Made by a program: the position numbers and the translations under genes. This document shows positions 36,780 to 48,258 of a stretch of 64,000 nt of DNA, in pieces (position 1 is the first letter of the stretch; each line of letters starts with the position of its first letter). This stretch comes from Diphasiastrum complanatum (lineage: Eukaryota; Streptophyta; Lycopodiopsida; Lycopodiales; Lycopodiaceae), in contig CM055113.1 of NCBI GenBank assembly GCA_029204225.1, forward strand, positions 9,016,364 to 9,080,363. Reading direction: 5' to 3'. The notes beneath the pieces were generated by a model, which saw only the letters and a program-made list of their open reading frames with translations, was not told the DNA's origin and did no database searches.

Positions 36780-36799
36780 TTTTGTTTCTTCATGCTTTT

Positions 36800-38097
36800 G
36801 AATTCTCCTGACTTGTCTCTACAAAAGTTGACATCAAGTTTATTGCAGGAATAAGTAAGGAGAAAAAGCTTATCCCGAATACAAAGGCAGTCACGCTCAA
36901 TTCAAATAAGAAATAGTTCCCGAAGAAGAGATCTTCCAAGGACAAGAAGATTAAAGCTGAGCAGACTTATTCAGACCATCAATCACAACAGCACAATTGA
37001 CAACATCAAAAGCCTAAAACCAAACTCTTTTGCAAGAACTACAAGAGAACCAATCACGACATCAAGGACTATCGAGTTCTCAAGCACAATGAAGAAGATG
37101 TAGCAGGATGGAGGATTTGATTTTTGCCAGAACCTCTCATGAAGACTCAACATTGCTAATGATACAACATCAAAACTGTAGATATGCCCTTCTATGGTAT
37201 CTCGATTTCGGTGCTTCTCAGTACATGACTCCATGTAAGTTCCTATTTGAAGAACTCACTCTAGTAGATTCCAAGTATGCTTACTTCGCTGACTCAAGTA
37301 CACTTCAAATTGGAGGCCCAGGATCTATAAGCTTTCATGTTCCAAATGGTGAATTGACCTTGCTTAAGGATGTACTTTACATACCCAAACTGACAAAGAA
37401 TTTATTGTCAGTCAACAAACTCACTGATTAGGGCTGCATAGCCAATTGTACTATTTTGAACAAAAACTATAAATAAATGCTCTCTACAAGCAGAGAAGGT
37501 AACTTGTATATTTTGAATCATGAGTATGCACTTACTACAAATGTGAGTACAAAAAATGCTCAGTTATGACATCAGAGAGTAGGACATTTAAACATGAGAT
37601 TGATCTTGTATATGCATCATAATAGTAGGATTAAGGATCTAAACATTAATGTTGTCTGTGAGATGTGGCTACTAGGAAAACAGCCTAGATCAAGATTCCC
37701 AACAGGACAAGCCACTAGAACTAAGTCCATTATAGAATTGATACATAGTGACTTGTGCGGCCCTATGAGAACTCCCTCTATGGGTTTAGCACTATATTTT
37801 ATCACTTTTATCGATGACTATTCAAGATTTACCAATATTATGTTCATCAAGAACAAGTATGAGGCATTCAAGTGTTTCAAAGAATTCAAGCAGTTTGCTG
37901 AGACACAGACTAGTAAAAAACTCAAGACCCTAAGCACAGACAGTGGGGGAGAGTATTTGTCAGACAAAATGTCTAACTACTTATCAGTATGCGACATTCA
38001 TCATCAGTTCACCACCAACTACACACCACAGCAGAATGAAGTAGCCGAGAGGAAGAACCGAACATTACTTAATGCAGCAAATTGCCAAACCAACTAG
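36800..38097 (+). pseudogene. plus-strand copia: Gag end, protease, integrase core
   Basis: Readable order: basic Gag tail with a ruined knuckle (CKNYKRTNHDIKDY, second and fourth Cys changed to Tyr) near 37030-37080, protease as WYLDFGASQYMTP (DSGA changed to DFGA), pre-integrase (LKDVLYIPKLTKNLLSVNKL), and integrase with all three catalytic regions: IHSDLCGPM, STDSGGEYLS and QNEVAERKNRTLLNAA. Stops occur at 37431 and around 37560. It ends at 38097, where minus-strand RT of another element begins. Confidence 0.85.
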
Positions 38098-39808
38098 GAA
38101 TGTAGAAAAGTAGTTGACAATTTTCACAATAGATTTATCTTGGTTTGTCTTCACCTTGAAGATCCATTTGCATCTAATTGGCTTCTTGTCTTGTGAAAGC
38201 TTCACCAACCTCTTGTTCTTCATAAGATCTTGATACTCAAGATCCATTGCTTGGAGCCACTCTTTATTTTGCCTTGCTTCCTCTACACAAGTAGGTTCAT
38301 CAGCAGAAGTTCAAGAAAGCAAAATTTGTACCCTCACCAATTTGCTTACCCTTCTCATCATGTGTTTGCCTTGATGGTTTCTGCCTTTTACTTGATGTCC
38401 TCCTTGGATTGAAACTTGTAGATGCCTCTCCATCACCATCATCCAATGAACTGTCAACATCATCAAGAACACACCACCACCATCAACATCAACCTTTGGA
38501 ACATTCCCTTTATAAAAAATGACATCCCTAGCTATGACCACTTTCTTAGTTGAAGGAATGTAAACTTTATATGCTTTGCCTACCTCACTATATCCAACAA
38601 AAATGCCCTTATTTGAAGAAGGGTCCTCTTTAGTCCTATCATCAAGTGGAATGTTGACATAGCAAGTGCATCCAATGATTTGGAAGAACTTGACACCTAA
38701 AAAAAAGATTTTCAAAAGGTGTCTTACCATTCAATGGTGCACTTGGCCACCTATTGAAAAGATAGTTTGAACATGACAAGGCTTCACCCCAAAAAGATTT
38801 AGGAAGATTGGCACTTAACCTCATAGCTTTGGCTCCTTCACACAAGGTTCAATTCTTTCTCTCGACCACTCCATCTTGATCCCATGTGCATCACAAAACT
38901 CTTTGAATTTGGTTGAAATATACTCAACCATTGTCACTCCTCAAGAACTTGATCTTGGTGTTGAATTGGTTCTCCCTTGCATTTTGAACTTCACAAAAAC
39001 ATGAAACAACTCATCTTTGCTCTTTAGAAGATATAACCAAGTAAATCTACTAAAGTTATCAATTAATGTGATATGCATCTTAGCACCACCGTTGCTAATT
39101 GTACTCATTCTATGTATGTCCGAATGTACAAGTTGAAAGGGTTTACTAGATCTTGAGGTGGATCTATTGTAAGGTAGTCTATGTGACTAAGATAAAGCAC
39201 AATGTTCACATACATGATTGATACTTTTGAGAGATTTAGGAAGACCAATGACTAGTTCCCTTTTTGCCATCATTTCCAAAGCCTTGAAGTTGATATGCCA
39301 CAACCTCTTGACTTGTCAATTGCTCCCTAGTCACAAATCCATCTTGGTTAGTAGCAACAACACAAGCATCAAGTTTGAACAATCTACCTTGCCTTTTCCC
39401 TCTTACAATCAAGACTCCTTTCTTTTTGATCAAGCAAGCATTTCCAACAAATTTCACCTCTAGACCCTTGTCAAGCATTTGACTTATACTAAAAAGATTC
39501 TTAGTTATTGATGATATGAACAAAACGTTCTTCAAGTTGACATTCCTATTTGGGGAAAGTGAAATAGGAATTGTACCAATGCCCTTGATGGCACTCTCAC
39601 CATCATTTGCCATGCAGATGAATTTATTCTCACCTTCATAAATCATTAGAGAAGAGAAATGCTCTTTATGACTTGTCATATGAGAACTAGCACCACTATC
39701 AATCCACCATGGATCGATATCACCTTCACATGACAACAAACTTGAAGACATCACAAAGGCATCATCATTTTGTTCAACATCATCATCATCTAGAGTGAGA
39801 CGTGTCTA
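38098..39808 (-). pseudogene. minus-strand copia: protease, integrase, RT start
   Basis: Minus-strand reading from 39808: acidic tail, protease PWWIDSGASSHMTSHKEHF (active site intact), pre-integrase region (LKNVLFISSITKNLFSISQM), decayed integrase core, then LPKSFWGEALSCSNYLFNRW (38845), KGIFVGYSEVGKAYKVY (38600s), a linker, and the first RT residues KPIRCKWIFKVKT (38247-38140). RT is cut at 38098. Frames change several times through 39230-38850. Family differs from X by motif wording. Confidence 0.83.
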
Positions 39809-41260
39809 GATTATGACAAGTATGTCCTTGGGATGCTATCACAATCCATGCCCTTCAAAACATGTACAAACAAATCAAATATGATTCAAATTGTGGGAAT
39901 TCCTTGATGTGCACAATATTTATGGAGCTCAATTGATTTCAATTACTTCCTTGACAACATGCACATAAATATCAATTCCCTACCACATATGAAAACCAAG
40001 GTAACTATGAATATTTGAGCACATGTGGAAAGTGCAAGCTCATAACAATGCATGTGCTTGAGGAGGGTTGCACTTCCAAATGTGGCAACCTTTGTCAGGT
40101 CCATTTGGGGTGATGAGTGTGCCCTATCTCCTAGTGTTAGCACACACACAACCCATCCTGTTGAGCATTAAGTCTAATGAAAACATTTTCTTAAATATCC
40201 CTCCAACTACGTCAACTCGATTCCTTTGACGACATGCCAAAGGATGCTATCCTTGTATGTGTGGGTGATATGCTCTTTTTTAGATTTTAAGTGTGGGGGT
40301 GTAGTCACTCTTGCAACACCACATTAGTTGCGGTGTATTCCCATTTGGATGGATTCTTGTAGAGTACAAACAAATTTGGAGAGGAGCTCCTTTAGTTGAA
40401 GTCAACATAAAATAACTACTCTCTTCCTTTCATGGTATCCAAGCCATACAGTTGGTGGTCCAGTTACTTAGGGCACATCCTCTAGGTTGCCCAAAAGGTA
40501 TTGGTGTACCTTACAAATTTAAAAAATAGCCTCTCCACCAACAAGACAACTTGAGCCGCCACACGAGTGCTTTGTTCTTTAGTTTATCATTGATGAAGGG
40601 TAGTTGAGAAAAGATCTATCCTTCTTGAATGACCCCTTTCTTTGCATTGTACATTTTCGCATTGCATTTTGGTCTATCGACTATTGTTGTCAGATACATC
40701 TACAACCAACGTCATTCTTTTTCAATGAACGATCTCATTGTCTCCTAAATTTGTGTTGTACCAATGCGCTGGAGTACTTGTCATGGCTTCATGCACTATC
40801 TTTAGCACCTCCCTTGGTCTAGTTCGAGAGATTTACTTATGCTTATAGGTTTTTCGAATCTCAGACCTTCTCCAAGTGTCTACCCTATCATGAATGCAAG
40901 TTGCTTTGCACTTTGCAACATAGCGTTGGCTAGAAAAAGGGTTTGCATGTCCGAAACACATGCATCATACAAGGATAACACTCTTTTGCTGCCACAACTA
41001 ACATGTTTGGCCAGTTTGTCCTTGGGATGCTAGCGCCATCCACACCCTTCAAAACCTATACAAACAAATAAGATAGTATTCAAATTGTGGGAATTGAATA
41101 CCTCGATGTGCACAAAATTAATAAAAATTTTACCTAGAATTACTTTCTTAACCAAAATGCAAATACATGTCTCGTTGGGCACATGTGGAAAAGTGCAAGC
41201 TCACAACAGTGGCATCCCAATAAGGTCCCCTTATGAAAGGGCATGTGCACCATAAGGCTT
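39809..41260. repeat. direct repeats flanking ~0.9 kb, upstream of the CFAP53-like gene
   Basis: A block starting TGTCCTTGGGATGCTA at 39823 recurs at 41017. Both copies run on through CCCTTCAAAAC-TATACAAACAAAT, TTCAAATTGTGGGAATT, GATGTGCACAA and CACATGTGGAAA-GTGCAAGCTCA. Copies are about 200-250 bases and diverged. The DNA between (40140-41010) has no recognised coding sequence. It may be an old element with terminal repeats or a segmental duplication. Confidence 0.65.
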
Positions 41261-41276
41261 AGGGTATGAGACTGGT

Positions 41277-42350
41277 ATTTAAGGGCCAACTCTTATCTCC
41301 AAGGGACGCCACTTCCCAAGAAGTTCACACTTCAAAGCTGAGGGAAAGAGCCGGTTTCAGTTGGTTTCCTTCGTCCCCGTGTCTTCATGGCACGGGATGA
41401 ATTACCGTTGGATGTCGTCATTCATGTTAGGATTTCGCCACGTCTCCAAGATCAAATGTTGAAAACATGCCAAGTGAAAAGATTGCCACGTGGAAAAATC
41501 CGAGTGGGCGGGCGCAGAGAATCTCGTGCCAGCTACGCCTTCATCGTCTTCCTCGGATTTCAGTCTGTTTTTTTCCATGGAAAATTTTCTCGACAACGAG
41601 AGAGATCAGATCGTGTCACGGCTTTGCTTTTCCTGTTTTTCCTGAAGCGTCAGTAAGGATTTGCACTCTGATTTCATGGCCAATGCTCTCCAATTTTCTG
41701 GTAGAGTGCCATGAGAAGTCGAGACGTTGGGAAAAGGCGCTTGCAAGCAAGAAGCATCTATTCTTGGTTTGCTCGTTTTCAGGATTCTGAATATCGTTGA
41801 TTCGTTTCTTTCTGCAATTTACCAGTTGATCTTGAAAGTTTTGTTTCTTGCATTTTTAATGCGTCTCTCTGCTTTATCTTTGTTTAGGTCTTCTGCCTGT
41901 TCTTGCACAGAAGGGTGGGCTACATCGTAAGCCAAATCTTTATGGCTGGCTTCCTGCTTCTTCCGCATTTAGTTTCATGTATCAATATTTGGTTTCTCTG
42001 TGTGTTTCAAGTTTCTGCATGTGATGGAGGTCCACATTTGGGGCTTCTTTCTTGCTTTTGTATGTCATTTTACATGTTTTGTGTAGTTTTTGGCATTTCA
42101 GAACATGCTCAACTATTGCGATCTCAACTTTTACGAAACCTGTGGATATTTCAACTAATACAATCGTTGAAACGCTTATGCTCTATAAATATAATTCGAT
42201 TGCAGTCAATGCTCATAAGAACGTAAACATGTCTTTCTTAATGTCTGCAGTGGGATTTTAGTGGACCTGTATTAATATTACCCTGAAGACTTGGAAACTC
42301 CAACTGGCATCAATAAATTTTTTGCTTTGGAGCGAATCTATAACGTCAGA
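41277..42350 (+). promoter_or_regulatory. probable promoter and 5' untranslated region of the CFAP53-like gene
   Basis: TATTTAAG at 41277-41284 could be a TATA box. The first coding exon is preceded by a good acceptor (TGTCTTTCTTAATGTCTGCAG ending at 42250; the T-rich run and CAG support it). After that acceptor the first ATG is 42351, in frame with the protein. This suggests at least one intron in the 5' untranslated region. Short frames at 41387-41656 and nearby are not recognised. Confidence 0.45.
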
Positions 42351-43713
42351 ATGTATTATCACCCTAAGAGATTACCTGCAAATGAAGATCGCATTTATAA
42401 ACAGCGTCTGTATGAGGATGCAAGGCGAGCTAGATTGGAATCGGTCCATGAATACGAGCGTTTCATGCGCTGCGCAGAATTTGAGAATTCTTATGAGCCA
42501 AAGATGAAGTATAGATCACTATCAGAGCAAGCAGAAGCATTGAAAGCTGAGAAAGAAAAGCAATTAGAGATTCGAAGAAGGAAGCTAGCGGCGCTGCTCG
42601 AAGAAGAAAGCTTACTGCTGGAAGCAGAGTTGAAAACCTCAACAATGAATCTTGCTGAGAGAAGGGCATGGCTAGAAGCCCGTGCAAGAGCATTGAAACA
42701 ACAAAGGCAACAGAAGGAGACGAACTATGCTGAAGAGCAGTTTGACAGATTCTTTCGACAAAATTGTGATGATGTTCGCATAAACAATTCCAAAATGGCA
42801 GTCCTTAAGGCAGAGGAAGAGCGAAAGAGACAAAGGGAAGAGAATTTGAAGAAAAGTATGCAAGAAGCAGAAGAGCGTAGTGCTTTGGATAGGATGATGG
42901 AGGAGGATTGGAAGAGGCAGGAGGAATTGTATCGGCAGGAGCTTGAAAAGCAGAAGGAAAGAAAAATGGAAGCGATGGATATCTTGAGGGAACAATTAGA
43001 GTTAGTGCATAGTTTACAAGATGAAGAGAGACAAGCTGTGCAAGATGAGATGCAATATTTGGCCAGGAAGTGGCAGGAAGAGGAGGAGGATTTGAGGCAG
43101 CACCAATACGAACAAAGATGCTTGGCCGCACAAAGACATAGAGAGCTTCTAGAGTACAACGAGAGCAGCAGGGCTGAAAAGCAAGCTCTAGTACAAGAGG
43201 AAAAAGAGCTTGATGCTCACTTGGCTGACATGGTAAGGGAAAGAGAAGCAGCAGAAGAAGAACAAGAAAAGCAGCTGAAAGGAACGCAACGGAGAGAAGC
43301 CATAGCTTATGCAGCTCATTTGAAAGCAGCCATGGAAAAACAACAGTCGAATGACGCAGAGATAGAAAATGTGATCAAAGCAGAGGCGGAAGAGGAGTGG
43401 AGGCGTAAAGATGGTGAAGTGCGAAATCAAGAGGGAGAAAGACAGCGATTAATAAGCAGAGCTCACGAGGAGAGGCAGGCTCAATTACAGGCCAAAGGTA
43501 TAATTGAATCATGATATTATTTAAGTAAAATTAGACAGAAACTGTTATCGATACAAATGAGGGGATGGATGAGCACACGTACTGCTTCTTGTGCTTTCAG
43601 AACGTGAAAGATGTTCCCAAGCTCAGGAAAAAGCTCTAGAATTTGACAAACTATGCGCAGAAGCAAAGGATATGGAACTCTGGCAGCAAGAACATGAGAC
43701 AGAAGTAAAAATG
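42351..43713 (+). CDS. CFAP53: CFAP53-like cilia coiled-coil protein (exons, 3' end not found)
   Basis: Long, highly charged coiled-coil protein of the trichohyalin-plectin homology group. In animals and algae CFAP53 lines the inside of axonemal doublet microtubules of motile cilia. Two coding exons: 42351-43497 and 43601-43713, joined by a 103-base intron (AAAG/GTATAA...TTTCAG/AACG) that keeps the frame (QAK then ERERCSQAQEKALEF). A donor ATG/GTAAGT follows at 43714. About 420 residues are visible; animal proteins are near 510, so roughly 90 C-terminal residues lie further on and were not located. Diagnostic layout resembles CFAP53: EERR-like turn, FFRQNCDDVR, then MMEEDWKRQEELYRQ. MNS1 or CFAP45 relatives are alternatives. 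Start at 42351 is chosen because it is the first ATG after the acceptor at 42250; the frame is also open back to 42276. Confidence 0.72.
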
Positions 43714-45060
43714 GTAAGTGGTTATCCATTTATCAATCAAAACACTAACGTTTTGGGTTGGGAATGCGTCAACCTACTGGGGGCCCCCACCATCAAGAGA
43801 CAACCTCATCCCTTTTGTGAGTGAAGTCAGCGTTGCATTAGATGCTGGCTAGCCTGCTAGGTACCTTAAAAGTCAGAATGGAAAAGGTGTCATACAGGAA
43901 CTAGGTCTTTGCTTCCTAGGCTACTAGGCATGTACCTGTGATATCGTGCTTATGACTGGTGAACATATCGTGCTTATGTGTTCAGTATGAACTTTGATGA
44001 ATATTGTTGTCTATTGGGTACAGCACAATGCTGCTTGACTGCGTTTAGCAGAACGCTAGCATAGATTAGGCATGCTTAGTGTAATACAGCATTACTCGTA
44101 CTAGGCTGGCTGGTTACGGCACTGCACTAGCCCGCTAGCCCTACATCCTCCTATGCACGATGGACTCGCAGGACGTACAATAACCGGTTTCCAGCACAGT
44201 GCTGCTGGAACATATGAGAACGCTGTGGGGTTTGGTGGGTTGTAACATTCTCAACAGAAACCCATGATAAATAACTGAATTACAGTGTCAACTTGAGCTT
44301 CAGTTACTAACCCTTAGCAAGACCACTGGATACTAGCTCGCAACAATTGACAGATTCCATCACATTAAAGTGCAGTTGTATAGACGAATAGCCAGCTATG
44401 TAACCTACAGCATTGACATATTACTTATGTATGCACTGTCAGTAGACCGATTTCTTACTCTATCACCATGTTTAAAGTGTTTCTACATTCTCACACCAAC
44501 ACAAGCGAACACTCAAGAATATGGTTTCAACTTGATAGCTCTTTCAACTAGCTAGACAACTTGATAGCTCTTTCAACTAGCTAGACAACTTGATAGCTCT
44601 TTCAACTAGCTAGACAATTCGGATGTTAGTTAGTTTATAGACCCACAAATCCACAATAACCAAATGTATTCACTGTAATCTCACACTTACATCAACACTT
44701 ATAACTATTAACAAGTACACAACACACATTTGCAGCTGCTTTGAATCTGAACGAATCAGATTATAAATAGAAGCATTTTGAATTTTCTATGCACATGTAC
44801 AGGGAATCAAATTTTTTTGGTACATACAGCATATAGTCTACATTTACACAAGTATAGATTACAACCATACAATTATCCATATATTGTTGTTACCAGATAA
44901 TTAAATGTTTATTACAATGATCAAAAAATTAATTCAACCTTTTTTTATCCTAAACCCTAAAATAGATTCGAAAACTTTTCCAATTCAAACCGGTCGATTC
45001 AAACTGCGATTCGTTGTTCGAATCGGCGATTCGTGAAACATTACTAAGGTTTTACAACTA
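43714..45060 (+). other. downstream intron or 3' flank of the CFAP53-like gene
   Basis: Begins with GTAAGT, so at least the start is probably intronic. No further exon was recognised. Contains the 29-base triplicate at 44531-44617. Confidence 0.45.
44531..44617. repeat. 29-base tandem repeat, 3 perfect copies
   Basis: Unit starts CTTGATAGCTCTTTCAACTA and ends GCTAGACAA; copies at 44531, 44560 and 44589 are identical by eye. Confidence 0.95.
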
Positions 45061-45560
45061 GGAAGAGCTGCCCTCCAAGCTTTTGGGTTGATGTCCACCA
45101 ATGCCTCCAAAGAGCCCTCCAAGATGCCTCTCCTCCAATGTCCCTAAGATCCAAAGTAGACAATCAAAATGGCCTCAAGAATTCACCACCTAACCATTGC
45201 TAGGTTCATGCACAAGCAAGCCAATCTAGCACCCCCTTGCTTCACCACAATCAATCACATAGCTACCATCACAATCACAAGCATACTCAAGATCCTACCC
45301 CCATCTAAGTCCCGTACCAAAGATGGAGACCTTCACAAAAGTAAGCTAGCAAAAAATGCTCTTTACACTCTAGCCTTCCACTAGTGAATAGAAGCAAGCA
45401 GCAACACAAGAATTCCCCCTCCCTATGGGTGCCAAGGCACCTACCCTTATCCAAGGGTGACTATCCAAGGGTGACATGCCAATTAGCCCCCTAGATACTA
45501 AATAGGCATATAGGGGATACTGAAGTACTGCTAGTTACATAGGTATGTAACGTTCCTTCC
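45060..45560. repeat. dispersed repeat R, intact copy
   Basis: Almost the same sequence occurs at 46560-46691 continued at 58066-58830, where it is split by the chromovirus. Shared phrases: CCTCTCCTCCAATGTCCCTAAG, CTAGCACCCCCTTGCTTCACC (split at any 20 bases), AAGTAAGCTAGCAAAAA and TACTGCTAGTTACATAGG. No coding content recognised; could be an LTR or unclassified repeat. Confidence 0.75.
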
Positions 45561-46559
45561 CCCTATACTTAAATTTTTTGTTGTAAGGAAAAAATTAGAA
45601 AATTCTTCTGGAGATCAACCTCCTTTTCCCAGGTATCTTCCTCTTCTGACTTGCCCTTCCACCTGATTAAAAATTTTCAAAGCACTTTATTCCTTCGAGT
45701 TCTTTGCCGGCTATTAATAGTCGCCTCAGGTTCAGGTGGTCAACCTAGATGTCCTAGCGCATCTACTATGATGACACTCATGCAAGATTAGGGCCCTAAC
45801 TATGTCATTCTCCGGTACACATACCTGGCCCTTACGAAATAAAATCCCATTTCGTATAGAAAAATCCATTTCAGTTGTTCCCTGATTCTAGGAATCTTGC
45901 TTACTCGAATCGACCCCAGAAAGTACTTGTTGCCAATACTTTCCAAAAAATGGATCGGACTCAAAAAGTCCTTGAAGAGATTGAAATATTCCCGATTGTA
46001 TATCAGTAAGAATAGACCAAAAATCAGATTTGAAGGTCACTGAAGTTCTGTGAAAAAACCAAAAAACCAGAATGAAAGGTAGTTTAGTTTATGATGGGTT
46101 GCTTGTTCACAAACCCGTAACACAATTATACCCACCTTCTATGTAAGAAAAACTTCCCTTCACAAAAAACAGAATTTTTTAGCCTATTTTTCTTGATCCA
46201 AGGTAAAAGTAGACCAATAATCAGATTTGAAGGTCACTGAAGTTTTGTGAAGGTCATTGAAGTTCTGTGAAAAAAACAGAAAACTAAAGTGAAAGGTAGT
46301 TTTAGCTATGATGGGTTGCTTCTTCACTTAATTTTAGTGTGTGTGCAACTCCAACTTCCTCTACATTTGGCTACTTCACCTTAGGCACAAACAAAACTTC
46401 AATAAAAAACTTTTGAAAGTTGAAGTTGGGCACCTATTTGCTAGGCCCACAGATTTAGGACAGCCCACAAAAAGTCAAACTTTCACTTCTCTACTTCAAA
46501 AGAAACAAACACCAACCCTCATTTTCATGAAACACTACTTTTCAACTTGCAAGTCCTGT
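45561..46559. other. no recognisable gene; internal duplication
   Basis: The phrase AGACCAA(A)AATCAGATTTGAAGG with GTGAAAGGTAGTTT-AG-TATGATGGGTTGCTT occurs near 46013-46108 and again near 46210-46325, marking a diverged ~200-base duplication. Confidence 0.5.
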
Positions 46560-46691
46560 TGATGTCCACACCAATGCCTTCAAAGCCTGCCCTCCAAGGT
46601 GCCTCTCCTCCAATGTCCCTAAGACCCTTTCAAAGTAGATAATCAAAATGGCCTAAGAAATTCACCACCCAACCATTGCTAGAAGCAAGCC

Positions 46692-47276
46692 TGTTATGTA
46701 CTTATATTCCTGCCTCAGTGTGAACACATGAGACTTGTAACTTTGTAAATATTAAATGGCTCACATCGGCCTGTGGTGTTTTTTTTGTAAAAATGCAAAT
46801 AGCAGGTTTCTGGTAACTTGTTGTCCTGCTAATATTTGGTATAGGGCACTGGGTCTTAATGTAGAGGCTGCTAGACTGACCTCATAAAAAGTAGGAGAGT
46901 TGACCGGCCAACGAGACACGTGTCATATGCTCATTGGGAAACTTGGTCCAGTGCATGAGTGACACGGACGGTCCTCCTACTCGCTTGCCAATGTGTTAGG
47001 GTACTGCCACGTGGCAAGTGTCGATTGTGCATGGGGTTTTCCATGTGTTGATGTTAGGAAAGGGTCAGGGTTAAGTGGGTGCTTGAGGATTGTGTATAAG
47101 TGAGCCTAATTCTTCATCATAATCTATGCAACAAGTGACTGGGAGGAGACTTAGCAGCAGAGCTCTTATGTGTTTGTGTGGATAATTTGCTATGTACTTT
47201 GAGGAGAAATCAATAAAGTGTAAAATTTGGGAGCCTACTTTGGTGTGCTTTGGGTTGTATTCAAATAGCTTTGTGA
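46692..47276 (+). repeat. left LTR of the chromovirus
   Basis: 585 bases, starts TGTTATGTACTTATATTCC and ends AGCTTTGTGA. A poly(A)-signal-like AATCAATAAAG lies near 47208. Matches the right LTR apart from substitutions, a 12-base extra piece there near 57888-57900 and the MITE. Confidence 0.88.
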
Positions 47277-47279
47277 ATC

Positions 47280-47292
47280 TGGTATCAGAGCA
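47280..47292 (+). other. primer binding site, initiator Met tRNA type
   Basis: TGGTATCAGAGCA, three bases after the left LTR. Confidence 0.9.
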
Positions 47293-47524
47293 GTTCCTTC
47301 CCAGGATTGTGTAGGGATTGGCATCAGTTTTCTTTGTAGTTAGGGTTTATTGGATCCTAGGTGGGTCAATGCCCTCGTACAGGAATTTGTTAGAGCATTT
47401 TGAGAGCCTTGAAGCTTACAGATTGAAGCCCTATGGTGGATTGCTAGTCCTTGGGCAACCTTTCAGCATCTACTGTTGTTTAGCCTGCTTTTTCTCTTTG
47501 CTTTTGTAAAAATCAGCTTTCCTT

Positions 47525-47670
47525 AGATTTGTGAAAACACAAAAAGAACACGAAAATACACGAAAAAGCTCAGAAAAAAGCACGAAAAGAACGCGAAAAT
47601 ACACGAAAAAACTCAGAAAAAACACAAAAAAGCACGAAAAGAACACAAAAATACACGAAAAAGCTCAGAC
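47525..47670 (+). repeat. A-rich tandem repeats in the chromovirus leader
   Basis: Roughly three copies of a unit with AGCACGAAAAGAAC, AAAATACACGAAAAA and CTCAGAAAAA. The Lys/Thr/Glu-rich frame through it mirrors the repeat and is unlikely to be a gene. Confidence 0.75.
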
Positions 47671-47689
47671 CCGGATGAGATTTGAACTG

Positions 47690-48258
47690 AAATGTTTCGG
47701 TCGAGATCTGACAGAAAGCCTTCGGTCGGACTGAAATGCCTCGGTCGAGATCTGACTGAAAGCCTTTGGTTGAGATCTGACTGAAAGCCTTCGGTCGAAA
47801 TTTGACTGATTGGGCGTGATCGAGAGCTGAAGAGAATGCCCCGGTCGAGATTTAAAGCTCAGACCCAGTTGAGAATTGAACGCCTTCTGGCTCGGTTGAG
47901 ATTTGAAGGAGAGGCGTAGACGAGATTTCTCAGAAAGGGCGATTGAGATTTCAAAAGAATACCCCGGTCGAGATTTGACTGAATTGCTTCGGTCGAGGTC
48001 TGACTGAATTGCTTTGATCGAGATCTGACAGAAGTCTCCGGTCGAGAGTTAAAGTGCAGACGCGGGCGAGATTTGACTGTTTTTTATTTTTTTTGGTAAG
48101 CACCTGCGTCGTTCGAGATGGTAATGGGGAGGCGACTCGGCTGAGATGGAATGTGAATGACTCGGTTGAGTTGGGATGCGAATGACTCGGCTGAGTTGGG
48201 ACACGAAGGACTCGGCTGAGTTGGGATGCGAAGGACTCAGCTGAGTTGGGAGAGAAAG
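47690..48258 (+). repeat. 25-base minisatellite in the chromovirus leader
   Basis: From 47697 variants of GGTCGAGATCTGACTGAAAG recur at mostly 25-base spacing. At 48134, 48159, 48184, 48209 and 48234 a cleaner form of the same period begins GACTCGGCTGAGTTGGGA. The two forms share TCGG-TGAG-T, so they probably derive from one unit. Confidence 0.85.

Noticed and set aside
41387-41656. 89-codon frame upstream of the CFAP53-like gene as its first coding exon
   Set aside because: No resemblance to CFAP53 N termini, and the acceptor at 42250 is followed by an in-frame stop before the ATG at 42351, so upstream sequence cannot be joined as coding through that acceptor.
42463-43430. Several minus-strand frames rich in Leu, Ser and Phe opposite the CFAP53-like gene
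   Set aside because: Shadows of the Glu/Lys/Arg-rich coding strand; no independent features.
45169-45384. 71-codon frame in repeat R
   Set aside because: Not kept in the second copy of the repeat at 58.1 kb in a way that suggests coding constraint; no known similarity.
47531-47734. Lys-rich small protein gene
   Set aside because: The frame follows an A-rich tandem repeat in the chromovirus leader.
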